Positions 51,462 to 63,348 of a DNA stretch of 64,000 nt are shown piece after piece. Made by a program: the position numbers and the translations under genes. A model generated the notes under the pieces. That model had not been told where the DNA came from and searched no databases. It was given only the letters and a program-made list of their open reading frames with translations. Numbering within the stretch: position 1 is the first letter of the stretch; the number at the start of each line of letters is the position of its first letter. The DNA comes from Cladocopium goreaui (lineage: Eukaryota; Sar; Dinophyceae; Suessiales; Symbiodiniaceae): contig CAMXCT020000442.1 of assembly GCA_947184155.2 (NCBI GenBank), positions 77,733 through 141,732 of the forward strand, written 5' to 3'.

Positions 51462-53129
51462 AATGAAGCAGGGAAGCCATCCCAAAGTTTCTTCTCCACA
51501 ACAAGAAAATCACTTTGCTGCGTGACCCACCATGACCCGCCTCATAAGCAGCCGGGTCGGCAGATGGCTCTGCCATGGCTGGAGATCTAAGCTGTGAAGC
51601 TTTGGGCTGACGCTGCACAGCAACACAGGCCGGACTGGGGCTGTGAGAATGACTGCTGCAAACAGCTGATGGGACAGAAAGAAACCTCCTTGTTACAATG
51701 TCTCAACATTGAGCGCCCCAAGATAGAATGCTTTTTACATTTGGCCTGACTTGCAGCTCCACGTTTAGGGAAATCTGCAAACTGCTACACTCCGAAATCA
51801 CCAGGCTTCGCCTTTGAATTCGAAGTCTAAAAAGCTGACTCCCGACTCTCCCTTGTGGGAGGTTCGCTGAAGCTGTATTTCCTCCGGCCTGTAGCGTTGC
51901 CATCCATGGGCGCAGTAAGTTGGAGAAACTGCAAGTCTTGAACCCCAAACCATGCTGTAGCTCCCCGAGCTCCCCTAGTTTAATATAAGCTCATCTGTAT
52001 CTCACACTCCAACCACAACGCCAATGCCAAGTCACAATGCTCTGAGGATCGCACCTAGACAGCAACAGTCCAAAAACAAACAATTAAAGTAAACCCCCGG
52101 AGGTTTTGCTTCATTTAACAACATAACATCTGCAAACAAGAAAACATAACATCTGCAAACAACAACTACCCTGCCACATTTCTAATAATGTTTTTGCACT
52201 TGTTGTACTAATCTTATTTAACTTCAACTAGCTCCAACCCATTACCTGACGTGCGTCTCAGCCCTATATATATATATATATGTGTGTGTGTACACCCTTC
52301 ACTGCCAACTCCACGTATGGCGCAAGTATACATGGACGTAGCACAGAGTAGCATTCCACGTGTTACGCAAGTCTGCATGAGCGTTCCAGAGAACTTCCAC
52401 AGCGTAACATCAGGAACGTGTTTGAAATTGCCAGAGAACTTCCACAGCGTATCATCAGGAGCGTCTTTGAAATTGTAAGAGAACTTCCGCAGCGTAGCAG
52501 CAAGACATCACCCACCCACCTCACCCGGTTTCTTGCCCCGACAGGACGTTAGTACCCACCCCACCCCACCCGGTTCCCTGCCCCCGTAAAGCTAAGAAAC
52601 AAAGCCGACAGGATGTTATTACCCCTCCCCCCACCCCACCCCACCCGGTTCCCTGCCCCCGTAAAGCTGAGAAACGAAGCCGACAGGACGCTATTACCAT
52701 CCCCCCGCCCCAGCCCAGCCCACCCCACCCGGTTCTAACTGACGGGCACAACTTCTCAATGACGGGCTTCTAACACATGACGAAATTTACAACAGCGCTG
52801 TCGCCTGACAGGCACTGTCACCAAGAACGTTGTGTCAAGATGTTGTAGAAACTGCTAAGAGAAAGTGGTGCCATCAAGAGGTGTAGAAATTGCTAAGAGA
52901 AAGTTGAGAACGTAACATCAAGAGCGTTTGAAGGAAACTATAGTCGGCAAAACGCTATTACGCCCCCTCCTCCCGAACCCTTCCCCCCAAAAAAATAAAA
53001 CAACCGAAACATCACCACAAAAGAAACAGCAAAAAAAAGCTGGGACGGTTTCCTACCCGCTGGCTCAAACATGCTGTGGAGCAGGATGAGTTTGTCCCTG
53101 ACCTGATAACTCCCTTGCAAATTGAGCCA
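51462..53129. other. No firm gene; short CA/GT and CCCACCCCACCC-rich tracts
   Basis: Contains a short TA/TG microsatellite (about 52263-52290), a repeated GAGAACTTCCACAGCGTA motif (52390-52500) and three copies of a CCACCCGGTTCCCTGCCCC-type unit of about 95 bp (52520-52740). A minus frame at 51703-51948 is open but unrecognised. Confidence 0.5.
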
Positions 53130-53363
53130 TCAAGGGCTTGTTTTGAAAAGCAATGTCCGAATGGATGCAAATGCTGGACAATCCATTACTGTGTTTTTGT
53201 TGTTCAGCGGACCCAAATCTAAACTAACAAAGTTGTCAACTTTATAACAAGCTATTGTCTCCATGTTTTCGAAGTCCCCAGTTCTAAGCACAGCTTCTAT
53301 GGCAAAAACATTCAACAGGTTGATCGTGCCGTCCTGCCCCCCTTTCAGTCCTTCAAATAACAC
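53130..53363 (-). CDS. Possible coding remnant, 77 codons, function unknown
   Basis: A minus frame with protein-like composition (VFAIEAVLRTGDFENMETIA, then VDNFVSLDLGPLNNKN). It directly precedes repeat block D, so it may be the end of a transposon ORF. Family not recognised. Confidence 0.3.
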   Translation of the reverse strand: MLFEGLKGGQDGTINLLNVFAIEAVLRTGDFENMETIACYKVDNFVSLDLGPLNNKNTVMDCPAFASIRTLLFKTSP

Positions 53364-53605
53364 TGCAACATACTCTTAACATATTGTAATATGCTGTGTA
53401 AGAAACATGATATGTACTGATAGAACCTCATCACTACTGTCTTGGACAGTAATTATAGAAATATAATTTTGACATAAAGTAGGTTGCAATGTTTACGCAG
53501 CGCTGAGTCCAAGACACTGTGAAAGGCACGGTCAGCTTCCACACAGAAGCAAACGAAGAGCCAACGACATGAACCCCTGCAATGCATGAAAACCCAACTT
53601 GATTT
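53336..53605. repeat. Dispersed repeat block D, copy 1
   Basis: Similar to 62170-62450 (CCTTCAAATAACACTGCAAC through AACCCAACTTGATTT). In the second copy D lies directly before block A; here it stands alone. Confidence 0.8.
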
Positions 53606-53638
53606 GCTGACGGAAGTTACCATGTGGAATTATACAAA

Positions 53639-54335
53639 GTCGCATTCACAGCACCTTGTTATATATATATATGTGTGTATGTATATGTCATTTTATATCA
53701 AAAGTGCTTTCACAGCACTTGACGACCTTTTGTAAGGATGTCACTGCTGTACAGTACATTGCACTTGGGACATAATATCAGATTGCATCAGTATCATATC
53801 ATAACATTGTCCACACGATATATTGAAACATGCCAACATATTATGGAGAATAAATAATATACTGTATGATGTAATATGGCACAATACAACTTACACAATA
53901 TTCTATAATATTATATAACATGTTTAAAGACAAACGAAAGACGTGTCGCAAAGTATGAACATATATTAAGAGATGTTAAGAGTGGATGTTAAGTGTAGAT
54001 GATGTTCGGGATCTCCAGTGGTCTTCAATAAACTTGTCTTCACAACGCCCTGAGTGAGACACACCTTCTACATTTGTGACCGTGCTACATGCTAGCGAGG
54101 ATTTACATATATCTTGATTACATAAGTGCTTTCACAGCACCGAGGAAAACTGCAGTAAATGAGATTGTGTTATATTATTCAAAATTATATATGACAGTGC
54201 TGTCGCAGCACCCTTTCTGAAAAACACAAACTTTTTAGACACCTATATACTACATATTATATATGTACATATAAAGTAGTAGCTGGGCGGTACTACATGA
54301 TACTACATGGTACCGCATGGATGCTCTCACAGCAC
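53639..54335. repeat. Cluster of five GTGCTTTCACAGCAC hairpin words
   Basis: At 53639, 53703, 54125, 54195 and 54319 the sequence GTGCT-N5-AGCAC (or a close variant) occurs. Four of the five can form a 5-6 bp stem. Between them is AT-rich sequence with TA microsatellites. No gene in this stretch. Confidence 0.65.
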
Positions 54336-54339
54336 CCTC

Positions 54340-55244
54340 ATTGAAATTAGCAATTACATAAATGATATACTCCCTATAGATTCCCCAAGTAGTGGATTTC
54401 CTATTGGCAAAGTAATAAAAAAAACATCTTCAGCGAGAACAAGAAAATGCCATGGAAAGGATGAAGGCTTTAATGCTGACTACACACCACGTCGCTGGCT
54501 TTTGGTACACCCAAAGCAGACCCCCAATGGTCCCTCTTTGGCGCACCCTGCCACAGGTAGTATATAGGCTGCAAATAAATTGACCGGCAGGGGGAGACAA
54601 CCTCTGGAAGCGTGGCTGAACAAGTTGTGCAGATACAGCATGGTTGAGGCCATGTCAACCCTGTAAATAATGTATGAACTTATCAAATCATATATGAAAA
54701 AAATATGGAAATTGAAGCACAACATTTTTGGTTCCAATAGGTACTTACTGAAGTTTTCCGCATATTCTTGTTCTATTTGGCTATGGTTTACCATTTGTAG
54801 AATATTGTTGAATCCCAATACCTATAAATCATCAATATGCATTTGTTTGCGGCAAGTTCCCTGACTGACCGTCATTTGCAGGCTGGTTGAGAATGGTCAT
54901 GAGAAACTCAACATAGGGAATCTCAACGTTTGACAACATCATGAGAAACCATCACGAGAAACCCAATGGATTTGAGATACCCTATATTGACACAAACCCC
55001 AAGGCGTTGGAGAATCCACCGCTTTTCTCGATGGCTTGGGCCTGGAGTCGACCCGTAAAACAAGTTCTGTTCAGAGGATGGAGGTGGTTTGCCGGATGAA
55101 AGATGTTGTATCATTAGCTGGGAACGTACCATTACTTGAAACCATGTGAAACCATTTGAAACCATTATTGTAAAATATTTTACAATGGTGAACTTCTACA
55201 ATCATACTACCATATAATATATACCATATTATATAATATATACA
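54340..55244. other. No gene seen
   Basis: AT-rich DNA with short ORFs. Ends in a TA-rich tract (55200-55244) that hosts the MITE-like element. Confidence 0.5.
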
Positions 55245-55357
55245 TGTGGGGCCCCCAAACGTTACACGTTGCTTGAAAAAAACCCATCTAACTATACTGA
55301 AAAAAGTACCATAAACCCAACAGTTATTGCCAACTTAGCTATCTTGGGGGCCCCACA
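55245..55357. mobile_element. MITE-like element with perfect 14 bp terminal inverted repeats
   Basis: 113 bp. Left end TGTGGGGCCCCCAA (55245-55258), right end TTGGGGGCCCCACA (55344-55357). AT-rich interior without an ORF. A degenerate relative lies at 25149-25259 in the opposite orientation. Both are in TA-rich simple sequence, so the target duplication is not certain (TA is possible). Confidence 0.75.
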
Positions 55358-57939
55358 TTGTACCATATCATATATTATATAGTCACCATGGGCAATCTAT
55401 GGTGAACTAGGCTCCCGACGGATCCCAGTACTGCTGCTCCAATTGGGCGGGCAATTCTGGACCGCCAATTGGGCGCCTGAAAAAACAAAAGGGCCAAATC
55501 ATGGGAAAATGCGGGGAAAATCATGGGAAAGTGATGGGAAAATCAACTAGTAACTAGTTGCTGGCGTTCTGATCCCATAACTTTCTTTGGGCCATAAATA
55601 TTCATAAATGTAGATAACTCCAAACAACCACATACAACCACTAGGGTCAGTTCTAATCTATCGCTGTTTTACATGTGTTTTTTGTTGGATTGGAGCTTAG
55701 GTGCTATCTTTTGTTTGGGGGTACTATAAATTAAAGAGCTACAACTGCGAAGAAATTGGCCTGTTGCATGCTGGAAAACCAGTTACAATCCCATTTATAG
55801 TGATTTCCCGTCATTTTCCCATCAAATTCCATCCTTTTCCCACCTATAACTGTATACAGTATATATCCCATGAAACCTAGAGTTATAAGCATCATAGTTT
55901 ACCATAGTTAGATACTGTAATGGTCATTGTTTACCTCCATGTTAGAGCTTTAACTCTATATAAATCCCATAGTTATTGAAGTTACCAACTGAGCGGCGGT
56001 GTCATGTCCGGTTGGTTCTCTGGCTTGGCACCTGGGAATCTTCCATGGTTACCATCGCCAGTGAGACCTCCAGCTTGCTTATCCTCGGGCTGGGCCAACA
56101 ATCAGACAATCTTAAGTTGATTTTCTTTGGGCTAACAACAATCCAGATAGTCCAGTTGATGTTCTTCAGGCTAAATCTCTTGTAAGCATCATTGAATCAT
56201 TAGAATACATTCGCACACTATCTTGGATGTTGGATTTCATCGAATCTAGACTCCATCTCCATCTGAAAAACCCGTGGTTTGCCATCCCCCAACTGATGGT
56301 TGCTAGTGCGGCTAGCCATGCAAAGAAGCAAAACTAGTAGTGAATCCTATGGTTCCAAATATGATATCAACAAAGAATTGACATCACCATTCAATGGATA
56401 GCAGTAGAGAACTCACATGATTCCTGAACCTGCTCCAGAGCGACACCCATAGACGCCATAGCCCATAGCCATCGAACATCACGCAAAGCTTGGAATGTGC
56501 CGGGCCCAATTCCTGAAGATTCACCTACAGTACGACCCTCCAAGTCTCAGTTTCCTGGTTAGTTCCTATGATCCCATAATGGAGGATTTTTTTACGAGCA
56601 GTGGCAGCAGCGATGAAAAAAAAACTAAGTTCAATGCAAACATATATACCAATATCATTGCCTTAGACTTCAAAAAATCAACAAACATCAACAAAAACAA
56701 TAGACATCAAACAACATCAACAAACATCAAACACATGTTCAACAAACATTGGAATATGACATTCCTCCACCAAAAACTTACAGCGTCCCATTCACCAACA
56801 TCCGGTGTACAACTCGCCAAGATTCGGTGTACAACTCTCCAAGTTCTGACTCCTGAGAGCCACTACCTCAGATATGTCGCCGTGATGAGCCGCTGAGATT
56901 CAACTCAAAACTATGGAAATTCCCATTGCCAGGAGAAATGAAACAGGCAGCATTGAGAAAGAAAAACAGTGAACCATATTCAACACGTACATGTTCATGA
57001 AGTGATGAACAAATCAACAATTGGAATTCCGCCAAATGAACCCAATTGTATAGATGTCTACATTGTAAAACATACTGTAGACAAAAACATGCACAGATAT
57101 ATTATATTATATTATATTATCTATGAAATAGATACATTATCATTTTTTCTATAGTGTTTATATATACATAATATATCTTAATATTACTATGTTGCTATAT
57201 TATTACTATATTACTATGCTTTGACCCACGGGCCGTCACATGCTTGGCCCACTGGGATGCCAGACCCACCTGAGCCCAAAGGCCTGGCAGCCTCTGGTAA
57301 ACATACAAAAAACCATGGAACATGGCAGAAATAGTTGATTTACCCAGCAAAATGGTGATTAACTTAGTGACAACTTTGCAAGTGTCAAATTACCCTCTCG
57401 TAAACATACAAAAAAAAAGATGGAAAATCACTATGTTTAATAGATTTGAATAGGTAAATCAACCATAATAAATGGGTCATTTTCTATAGCAAACTGTTAG
57501 TTTGCCAGAGGGTAAAGGTTGGAAAGTAGTCACTAAGTAGTCTCCAAGCCATCTTGATGGCTGTTGGATGGTAACTTGATCAACATAGACATAGTTCAAC
57601 ACAGGCTGTGAAGCCACGTTTTCGTGGACCTACAAGACTTGGGATGGTGCCAATTCCAAAAAATAACACCAGCAGTCAAACCACCAATGGATACTGGTTG
57701 GTGGTTTCAACCCCTCTGAAAAATATGAAAGTCAGTTGGGATTGTTATTCCTAATATATGGCAAAAAAAAAAAACACCAACCAATGGATAGAATCAGGGC
57801 AAATGATAAGAATTCGCTGATCTGAAATAGAGCTCAAAAATGGGAGAAGTTACCACTAACCATCATGTCGCGGTGAGGGTCGCAGTGAGGGTCCTTATAA
57901 TTTGCCCAGAATATCTATCATATTCTACTATAATATACT
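55358..57939. other. No firm gene
   Basis: AT-rich DNA with GGGAAAATCATGGGAAA motifs (55500-55550) and many short ORFs. A minus frame near 56100-55985 could be a terminal exon but has nothing to tie it to. Confidence 0.45.
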
Positions 57940-58039
57940 CCCATAGGATCCATGGTGCTGCTATATATATATAGTAACATTTACCATCAATATACCCCAT
58001 TCATGTTAGCATATATACCAGCACCATGGATCCTATGGG
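57940..58039. repeat. 100 bp hairpin with a perfect 21 bp stem
   Basis: CCCATAGGATCCATGGTGCTG (split here: CCCATAGGATCC then ATGGTGCTG) at 57940-57960 is the exact reverse complement of 58019-58039. Inward pairing continues imperfectly through TATATA and TAACAT. Flanks are TA-rich. It could be a very short MITE. Confidence 0.8.
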
Positions 58040-58952
58040 TATATCTATACCCTCCGGATTCCCCATTCATTCAACATGGCAACAAGCCCATGATGGATTG
58101 ATTGTCCTCCATGAATATCAACATCGGAAAAAATAACGCATGGCCATGTTGGATTACCACAGGGGATATCATAAATATACAATATGATAAGATTTTAATA
58201 CATTAGATACACTGGATTTATAAACCAATAATAAGGGGAGGACAAAAGGAGTTCCGAGTTGACCCAATCACCGAAGAATTCTGACTCCATTCCATTCGTG
58301 GTATTTTATATATTTTATCACAACTGCCCTGGAAAACTCAAGGTTTTCCGACCACAGCACAGTTATCACCATCTTTCAGGGAATTCATCGAACTGGCTAA
58401 GGGCCATGGCTTCCATAGAATGCCTGAGGCTATGTCCAAACGTGAAATGTTCCCTCTTCCATAATGTTCTCCTCATTGGCAGAGGGTGGTGTCCCGCAGT
58501 TCTGGTTGTTGGTTTACTAACCGTCTATAAAAGCCATGTTGGGTTGGATGTTATAAACCATCTATAGTTAATATATAACTATAATATAGTTACAGTTATT
58601 AGATATTATTAGCACAACAAACCCAACAGTCAAGTTTGTCACAGACATTCTTAAAGCAACTTAGCTATTCCGAAGTGGGGCACTGCCGTGCAGAAATATC
58701 TTCCACCAAAGTCCCAATGGTATCCCATAGTCTTCCTCACTTGGTGCTGGGCAGGATGAATACCTGTCAGGCAGTGTCACGAGACATGGGCATGCGGGGT
58801 GGCCAACTCTGCCAGGTGTAGATATCACATGAGATGACCATGCGAAAGGGGCTGGGTTGTACCCAAGATGAAGACAAGAAAGTCGTTTTGTTCACCTCGC
58901 GCAACAACTGTGTCTCTCTCCAAGTGCAGTATTGTACACTGCGCTGCCAGCT
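58040..58952. other. No firm gene
   Basis: Short ORFs on both strands. The stretch 58260-58520 has a balanced composition and could hold an exon on the minus strand, but I could not fix one. Confidence 0.4.
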
Positions 58953-59893
58953 TCATCGATCGGGATGCTTCAATGACTCCATGAACTGCATTCGCTGCCG
59001 CAAGGGCAAATCCTTCAACATCTGGCCCTGAGTATCGAAAACGTTCAGTCGCTGCTGCAGGGTCATATCCTTCAAAATCTGGCCCTGAGTATCGAAAACG
59101 TTCAGTCGCTGCTGCAGGTTCATATCCTTCAAGATCTGGCCCTGAGGATCCTTGATGTTCAGCCGAGATTCTAAGTTGCGAGGCAGCATGTTGTCTGGCA
59201 GCTTCCCATGCTTCCCCGCAAACCGCGCATTCAAATCCTTGGGCAACATGTTCGAGGGCAGCTTCCCATGCTTCCCCGCAAACCTCGCATTCAAATCCTT
59301 GGGCAACATGTTCGAGGGCAGCTTCCCATGCTTCCCCGCAAACCTCGCATTCAAATCCTTGGGCAACATGTTCGAGGGCAGCTTCCCATGCTTCAGAGCA
59401 AACCTCGCATTCAAATTGTTGGGGATGAAGCTAGGTGGCGTTTTGCCATTTCTGACCATCATCAGCTCGAGCTCCTTCATGGCTCCAAACACCCCAGATA
59501 CAACCAGGGTAGATCTGGGTAGATCTGGGTAGATAAAGAGATAAACATCACCAATTTGATCCAATTGTCCCACCTTGAGGCTATCAATGTCCCCCATCTA
59601 ACCATCAAACTCAATATTTCTACCATAAACCAAAAAGATCCAAAGAGTTAGAGCCTTTAGATATTGTAAATGTAAGGATATGTAAAGTAATCCCCTCGAT
59701 ATTTCAGGCCGCCCATTGGAGCCATGTCCTTGGACATCCCGCCAGAAGCGAAGCGCTGGGAGATCGTATTCAGTCGTTTCCCTGCCACGCGCGAGGCCAG
59801 GCCAGCGGCGCGGCCGGCGGCTTGGGGGAGGAAGCCCGAAGATTCCGGCAACATGGCCATGGCAAGGAAACAGAGGAAACGGAAGGCCTGCAT
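58953..59893 (-). CDS. Predicted plastid-targeted tandem-repeat protein (two exons)
   Basis: Exon 1: 59893-59710. Exon 2: 59524-58953 (TGA end). They are joined across a 185 bp GC-AG intron with matching phase; an equally placed second AG lies 10 bp on. About 251 residues. The start chosen is the Met of MQAFRFLCFLAMAML, because it gives a signal peptide; an in-frame Met lies 25 codons upstream. After SSG comes FLPQ and an Arg/Ala/Ser-rich segment without acidic residues. That is the layout of complex-plastid targeting (signal peptide, Phe at +1, transit peptide). The mature part holds about five 20-residue modules (HGKLPSNMLPKDLNARFAGK type), then three 19-residue modules (DTQGQILKDMTLQQRLNVF type). 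No enzyme domain. The 60 bp repeat units are almost identical in DNA, so expansion is recent. Confidence 0.6.
59020..59160 (-). repeat. 57 bp coding tandem repeat
   Basis: Two and a half near-identical 57 bp units (GGCCCTGAGTATCGAAAACG through TCATATCCTTCAA), encoding the 19-residue modules. Confidence 0.9.
59162..59410 (-). repeat. 60 bp coding tandem repeat
   Basis: Four units in exact 60 bp register plus a diverged fifth, encoding the 20-residue modules. The three central units differ at one or two bases. Confidence 0.92.
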
Positions 59894-60904
59894 AGAGATG
59901 ACTTTACAAATCACAGTGGAAGCTACTTGCGATCTTGAGGCAGCTGCGAAAAAGAACGGGAGCATCACAAGAATCGCTCATGGATGGTGATCTTTCATGT
60001 CTTGTCTAGACTGAGCAAATGAACATTGGAAATGCTCTGGCTGAATGCCATGATATGCCAAATGTCATACTCTGCAATTGCCAAGTTCACTGCTTGCTCC
60101 ATTTTCCCACACTGATGGGCGCACTGTGCCATCTTGATGGCATTCATGAAAACGATGATGCGAAGGATGGAGAAGTGGATGGAATGGATGGAAGGTATGG
60201 CATTGAAAATTCTACGAACCAATGTGAACTGTTGTGGCAATTATCAAAATTATTACAAGGTCTTCACCCCCAGTCATGAGTTCGCTTGTTACCCATCTAA
60301 CATAATCTAACTATAGAGTATAGTTATTCACAATAAGCCCAACAACTAACCTACTGAACTAAACCAACTAGGCCTTGGGGGGCCTACTAAAACCCTGTTT
60401 TATTTTAGATGGATCCAGCATAAACCCAACATTAGACTAGTTTACCTACAAGGAGGTGTCCCGCCAGTTATGTTTTTTTGGATCTGTTTGGTTTATAAAC
60501 TCCATTAGAGATAATGTGGGTTAAACAATAAACCACCCCCGAGTCATCACCCCCTTTATAGGTGGTATAAATAGACCATTCCCAGTCATGGGTGGTAAAC
60601 ATGACATTGTTTTACCCACACTAATTTTCAACCAACTTTGCAAAGTATCAAAGGCTTGGAGGTACCACCCGGAATTCATCGCCAATCTTAGATGCAAAAA
60701 ATGACATTTTTTTTGCTGATTAGTAGATTATTCCCATTGATACCAAAAGACTAAAGGATTAAAGTATCCATCTAAGATTGACCTAGATTTTTTTTGGCGA
60801 CAAAAAAGGGCGAAAATTCACACAGACACGGCCTGCAAAGGGACCGCTGGGCTGCCATGAAGTCGTGGGTGGAAAGGGGATGAAAAACCTCCAGCCGTCA
60901 AACG
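59894..60904. other. No gene seen
   Basis: Upstream side of the plastid-targeted gene, then AT-rich sequence with several AACCCAAC-type words. No domain-bearing ORF. Confidence 0.5.
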
Positions 60905-61245
60905 ATTCGGGAAAAGGATGGTTGTCCAATAAATCATAGGAAAAAACACATGGGAAAAGGATGATTATCCAGTAAACGAATGATTGTCCATGCAGTAAAC
61001 CAGAGAAAAAGATATGGATAAGATTAATCAGTAATCATAGCGAAAAACATGGGGAAAGGACTAGTGTGACATAATTATCCAGAAAATAACAGACGTGGGA
61101 AAAGTACGGTTATCCAGTAAATCATAGGAAACATATGCAAAAAGCATGATTATCAAGGACACAAAATAATGGGGAAAAATGGGAAAAGGATGATCATCCA
61201 GTAAATATTATATAATACTGATCATCCAGCAAATAATGTTGAAGA
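60905..61245. repeat. Degenerate ~40-60 bp tandem repeat (GGGAAAAGGATGATTATCCA)
   Basis: Seven or eight irregular copies, each with GGGAAAAGGATGATTATCCAG followed by TAAATCATAGGAAAAACAT. Confidence 0.8.
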
Positions 61246-62169
61246 TATGGAAACCAGTGATCTTAGGTCTAGAGTCTCGATAATTTACACACATATATTA
61301 TATAGCCACATGCCAGTGAAATTTCCTTGATTGATAGTCTGGTTGGTGGTTTTAACATGTTTTAACCATCTTTAAAAATATGAGTTCGTCGATGGGAAGG
61401 ATGACATCCCATATATTATGCAAAATAAAATTCATGTTTGAAACCACCAGTAGCGTTTTGTTCCCCGACCTCAAAGTTTCTTGGTCGCATTTCCTTCACG
61501 GATGGCTCTTATCCCGTCGGATTTGGCTTCCGATCACTCATTGTCTCCATGTGGGTGTGCCTGAACATGGGGTACCAAAAAAAAAACGGCAAATGATAAT
61601 CATCCCTATTGAAAGCAGCTCATGATCATCTTCCCCGTTGAATATATGTAATAATATTATGTATATATATATATCATTATATATCCAATCCCATGTTCAG
61701 ACAGACCCAACATGACCAACTATAGATATACATCCCATATAAATATTACTTAGCCCAGTAAGAAACCAACAGAAACCTTGAAACGAATACACGGGTATTC
61801 GTATGCATGGGGGGATGACCAGCCCCTTTCATGGGAGAATAGCCTATCTATCCATCTATCCATCAATCTATGGATCTATCTGATCTATTTAAACTACCAT
61901 CTGGTTATTTAACATAACTATGGAAAATCACCATTTTAAAAAGTTAACCATCTATAAATGGGCCATTTCCAATAGCTATGTTTGTTTGCCAGAGGGTAGA
62001 TGTTCAATGTCCAAGATCTATGTTATAAATGCATGTTATATATATATAATGTTATATAATCATACATGGTCAGTCGTGTTCCCACAGACAGATGTGCCTG
62101 CCGTTATTATATCATTTTACATTGCAACAAATTTCGACAAGTTGTTTGTGCCTGACTTTCTGGTCCTGC
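61246..62169. other. No gene seen
   Basis: Short ORFs only. TA microsatellite near 61655-61680 and 62035-62060. Confidence 0.5.
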
Positions 62170-62450
62170 CACCCCCCTCCTTCAGCCCTTCAAATAACAC
62201 TGCAACATACTGTAACATACTCTGAAATACTCTTACATTTTTTGCAATATGCTACATGTAAGAAACATGATAGAGCCCCATGACTACACGAGACGGGAAA
62301 AACATAGAAATACAGGAGGTTGCAGTGTTTAGGCAGCGCTGAGTCCAAGTCACTGTGAAAGGCAAGGTCAGCTTCCACACAGAAGCAAACGAAGAGCCAA
62401 CGACATGAAACCTTGCAATGCATGAAAACCCAACTTGATTTTGCCACTAT
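62170..62450. repeat. Dispersed repeat block D, copy 2
   Basis: Similar to 53336-53605; runs straight into block A of this copy. Confidence 0.8.
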
Positions 62451-62456
62451 AGAAGC

Positions 62457-62767
62457 AAAAACTTCCAACCATTCACCAAGGTACAGAAGTAAAACAGTGA
62501 AAGGATCACCCCGCACTATACGCAGGGCGCCATGGTATATACAATCTTTGCCGATTTACAAATATGCTTCCCTCATCTTCTCTCCTGCTTTTCCTTTGGG
62601 ACACAAACCTGTCAAATTCACAGACTTACCATACCATTGGACCGTGCTGCTGAGGTAAGGTTTTCTCGAGTTTGCCATTTACCGTCTTACTTGTCTGATT
62701 TATTCCTAGATTTGCTGTTTGACAATACCTGGTCCGGGAAGCCTACTCAGGTGTCACACATGTTCTG
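62457..62767. repeat. Dispersed repeat block A, copy 2
   Basis: Similar to 45840-46158. Interrupted after CATGTTCTG by the segment 62768-63339. Confidence 0.85.
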
Positions 62768-63339
62768 CATTGAGCAGCATGCAGCCCAGCCAAAGGAGAG
62801 CCGGCCCCAGTTTCAGATGGCTTTTTGATTTGGCCATATTTGTAGCTTACAGAAGGGTATGATGCGTTCTTTGTAGTAAGGAGAAGCATGTTCCAACACC
62901 ACGTTGTAGTTCAGAGTTGTGCTTTGTAGCACGGATCAGTATGTTCTGTGTGTAGGATAGATTGCTTCGCTTCGTTCTGTACAGAGTACAGAGCGGGACT
63001 CTTGTCATAGGTGTTAGTCCTTAGCAATGCGGAGTAAAAATTGCCGAGGTCAGATCATATAGCAACTGTAGCACTTCATAGTTGTATGGAGTAGTGCCTT
63101 GTCTCACCGGCCTGTGGCCTGGCGAGTGCTCTTGTTGCTTCGAACAGTGCTCTCCAGCACAGAGATTTTTTTTCTAGTACACATAGCCTACGCATACACG
63201 AGTACTCGACAGTACTCGTTTATTTTTACCGCACAGATGTAAGAGACATCCCTTACATCGAACCACAGCCAGCACTGCAAATGCACCCTTATCTAGCGTA
63301 CTTCTTCGGGAGGCAAACTGCTTACACTCCTTACACCAG
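62768..63339. mobile_element. 572 bp insertion between blocks A and B
   Basis: Absent from copy 1, where blocks A and B are contiguous. It is flanked by CATGTTCTG (62759-62767) and CATGCTCTG (63340-63348), a possible 9 bp target duplication with one mismatch. No clear terminal repeats and no ORF with a domain. It could be a solo LTR, a SINE-like insert or the ancestral state. Confidence 0.45.
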
Positions 63340-63348
63340 CATGCTCTG

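Noticed and set aside
59152-59532. A 126-codon plus-strand ORF with repeats
   Set aside because: It is the antisense of the minus-strand repeat gene; 60 bp units keep all frames periodic.
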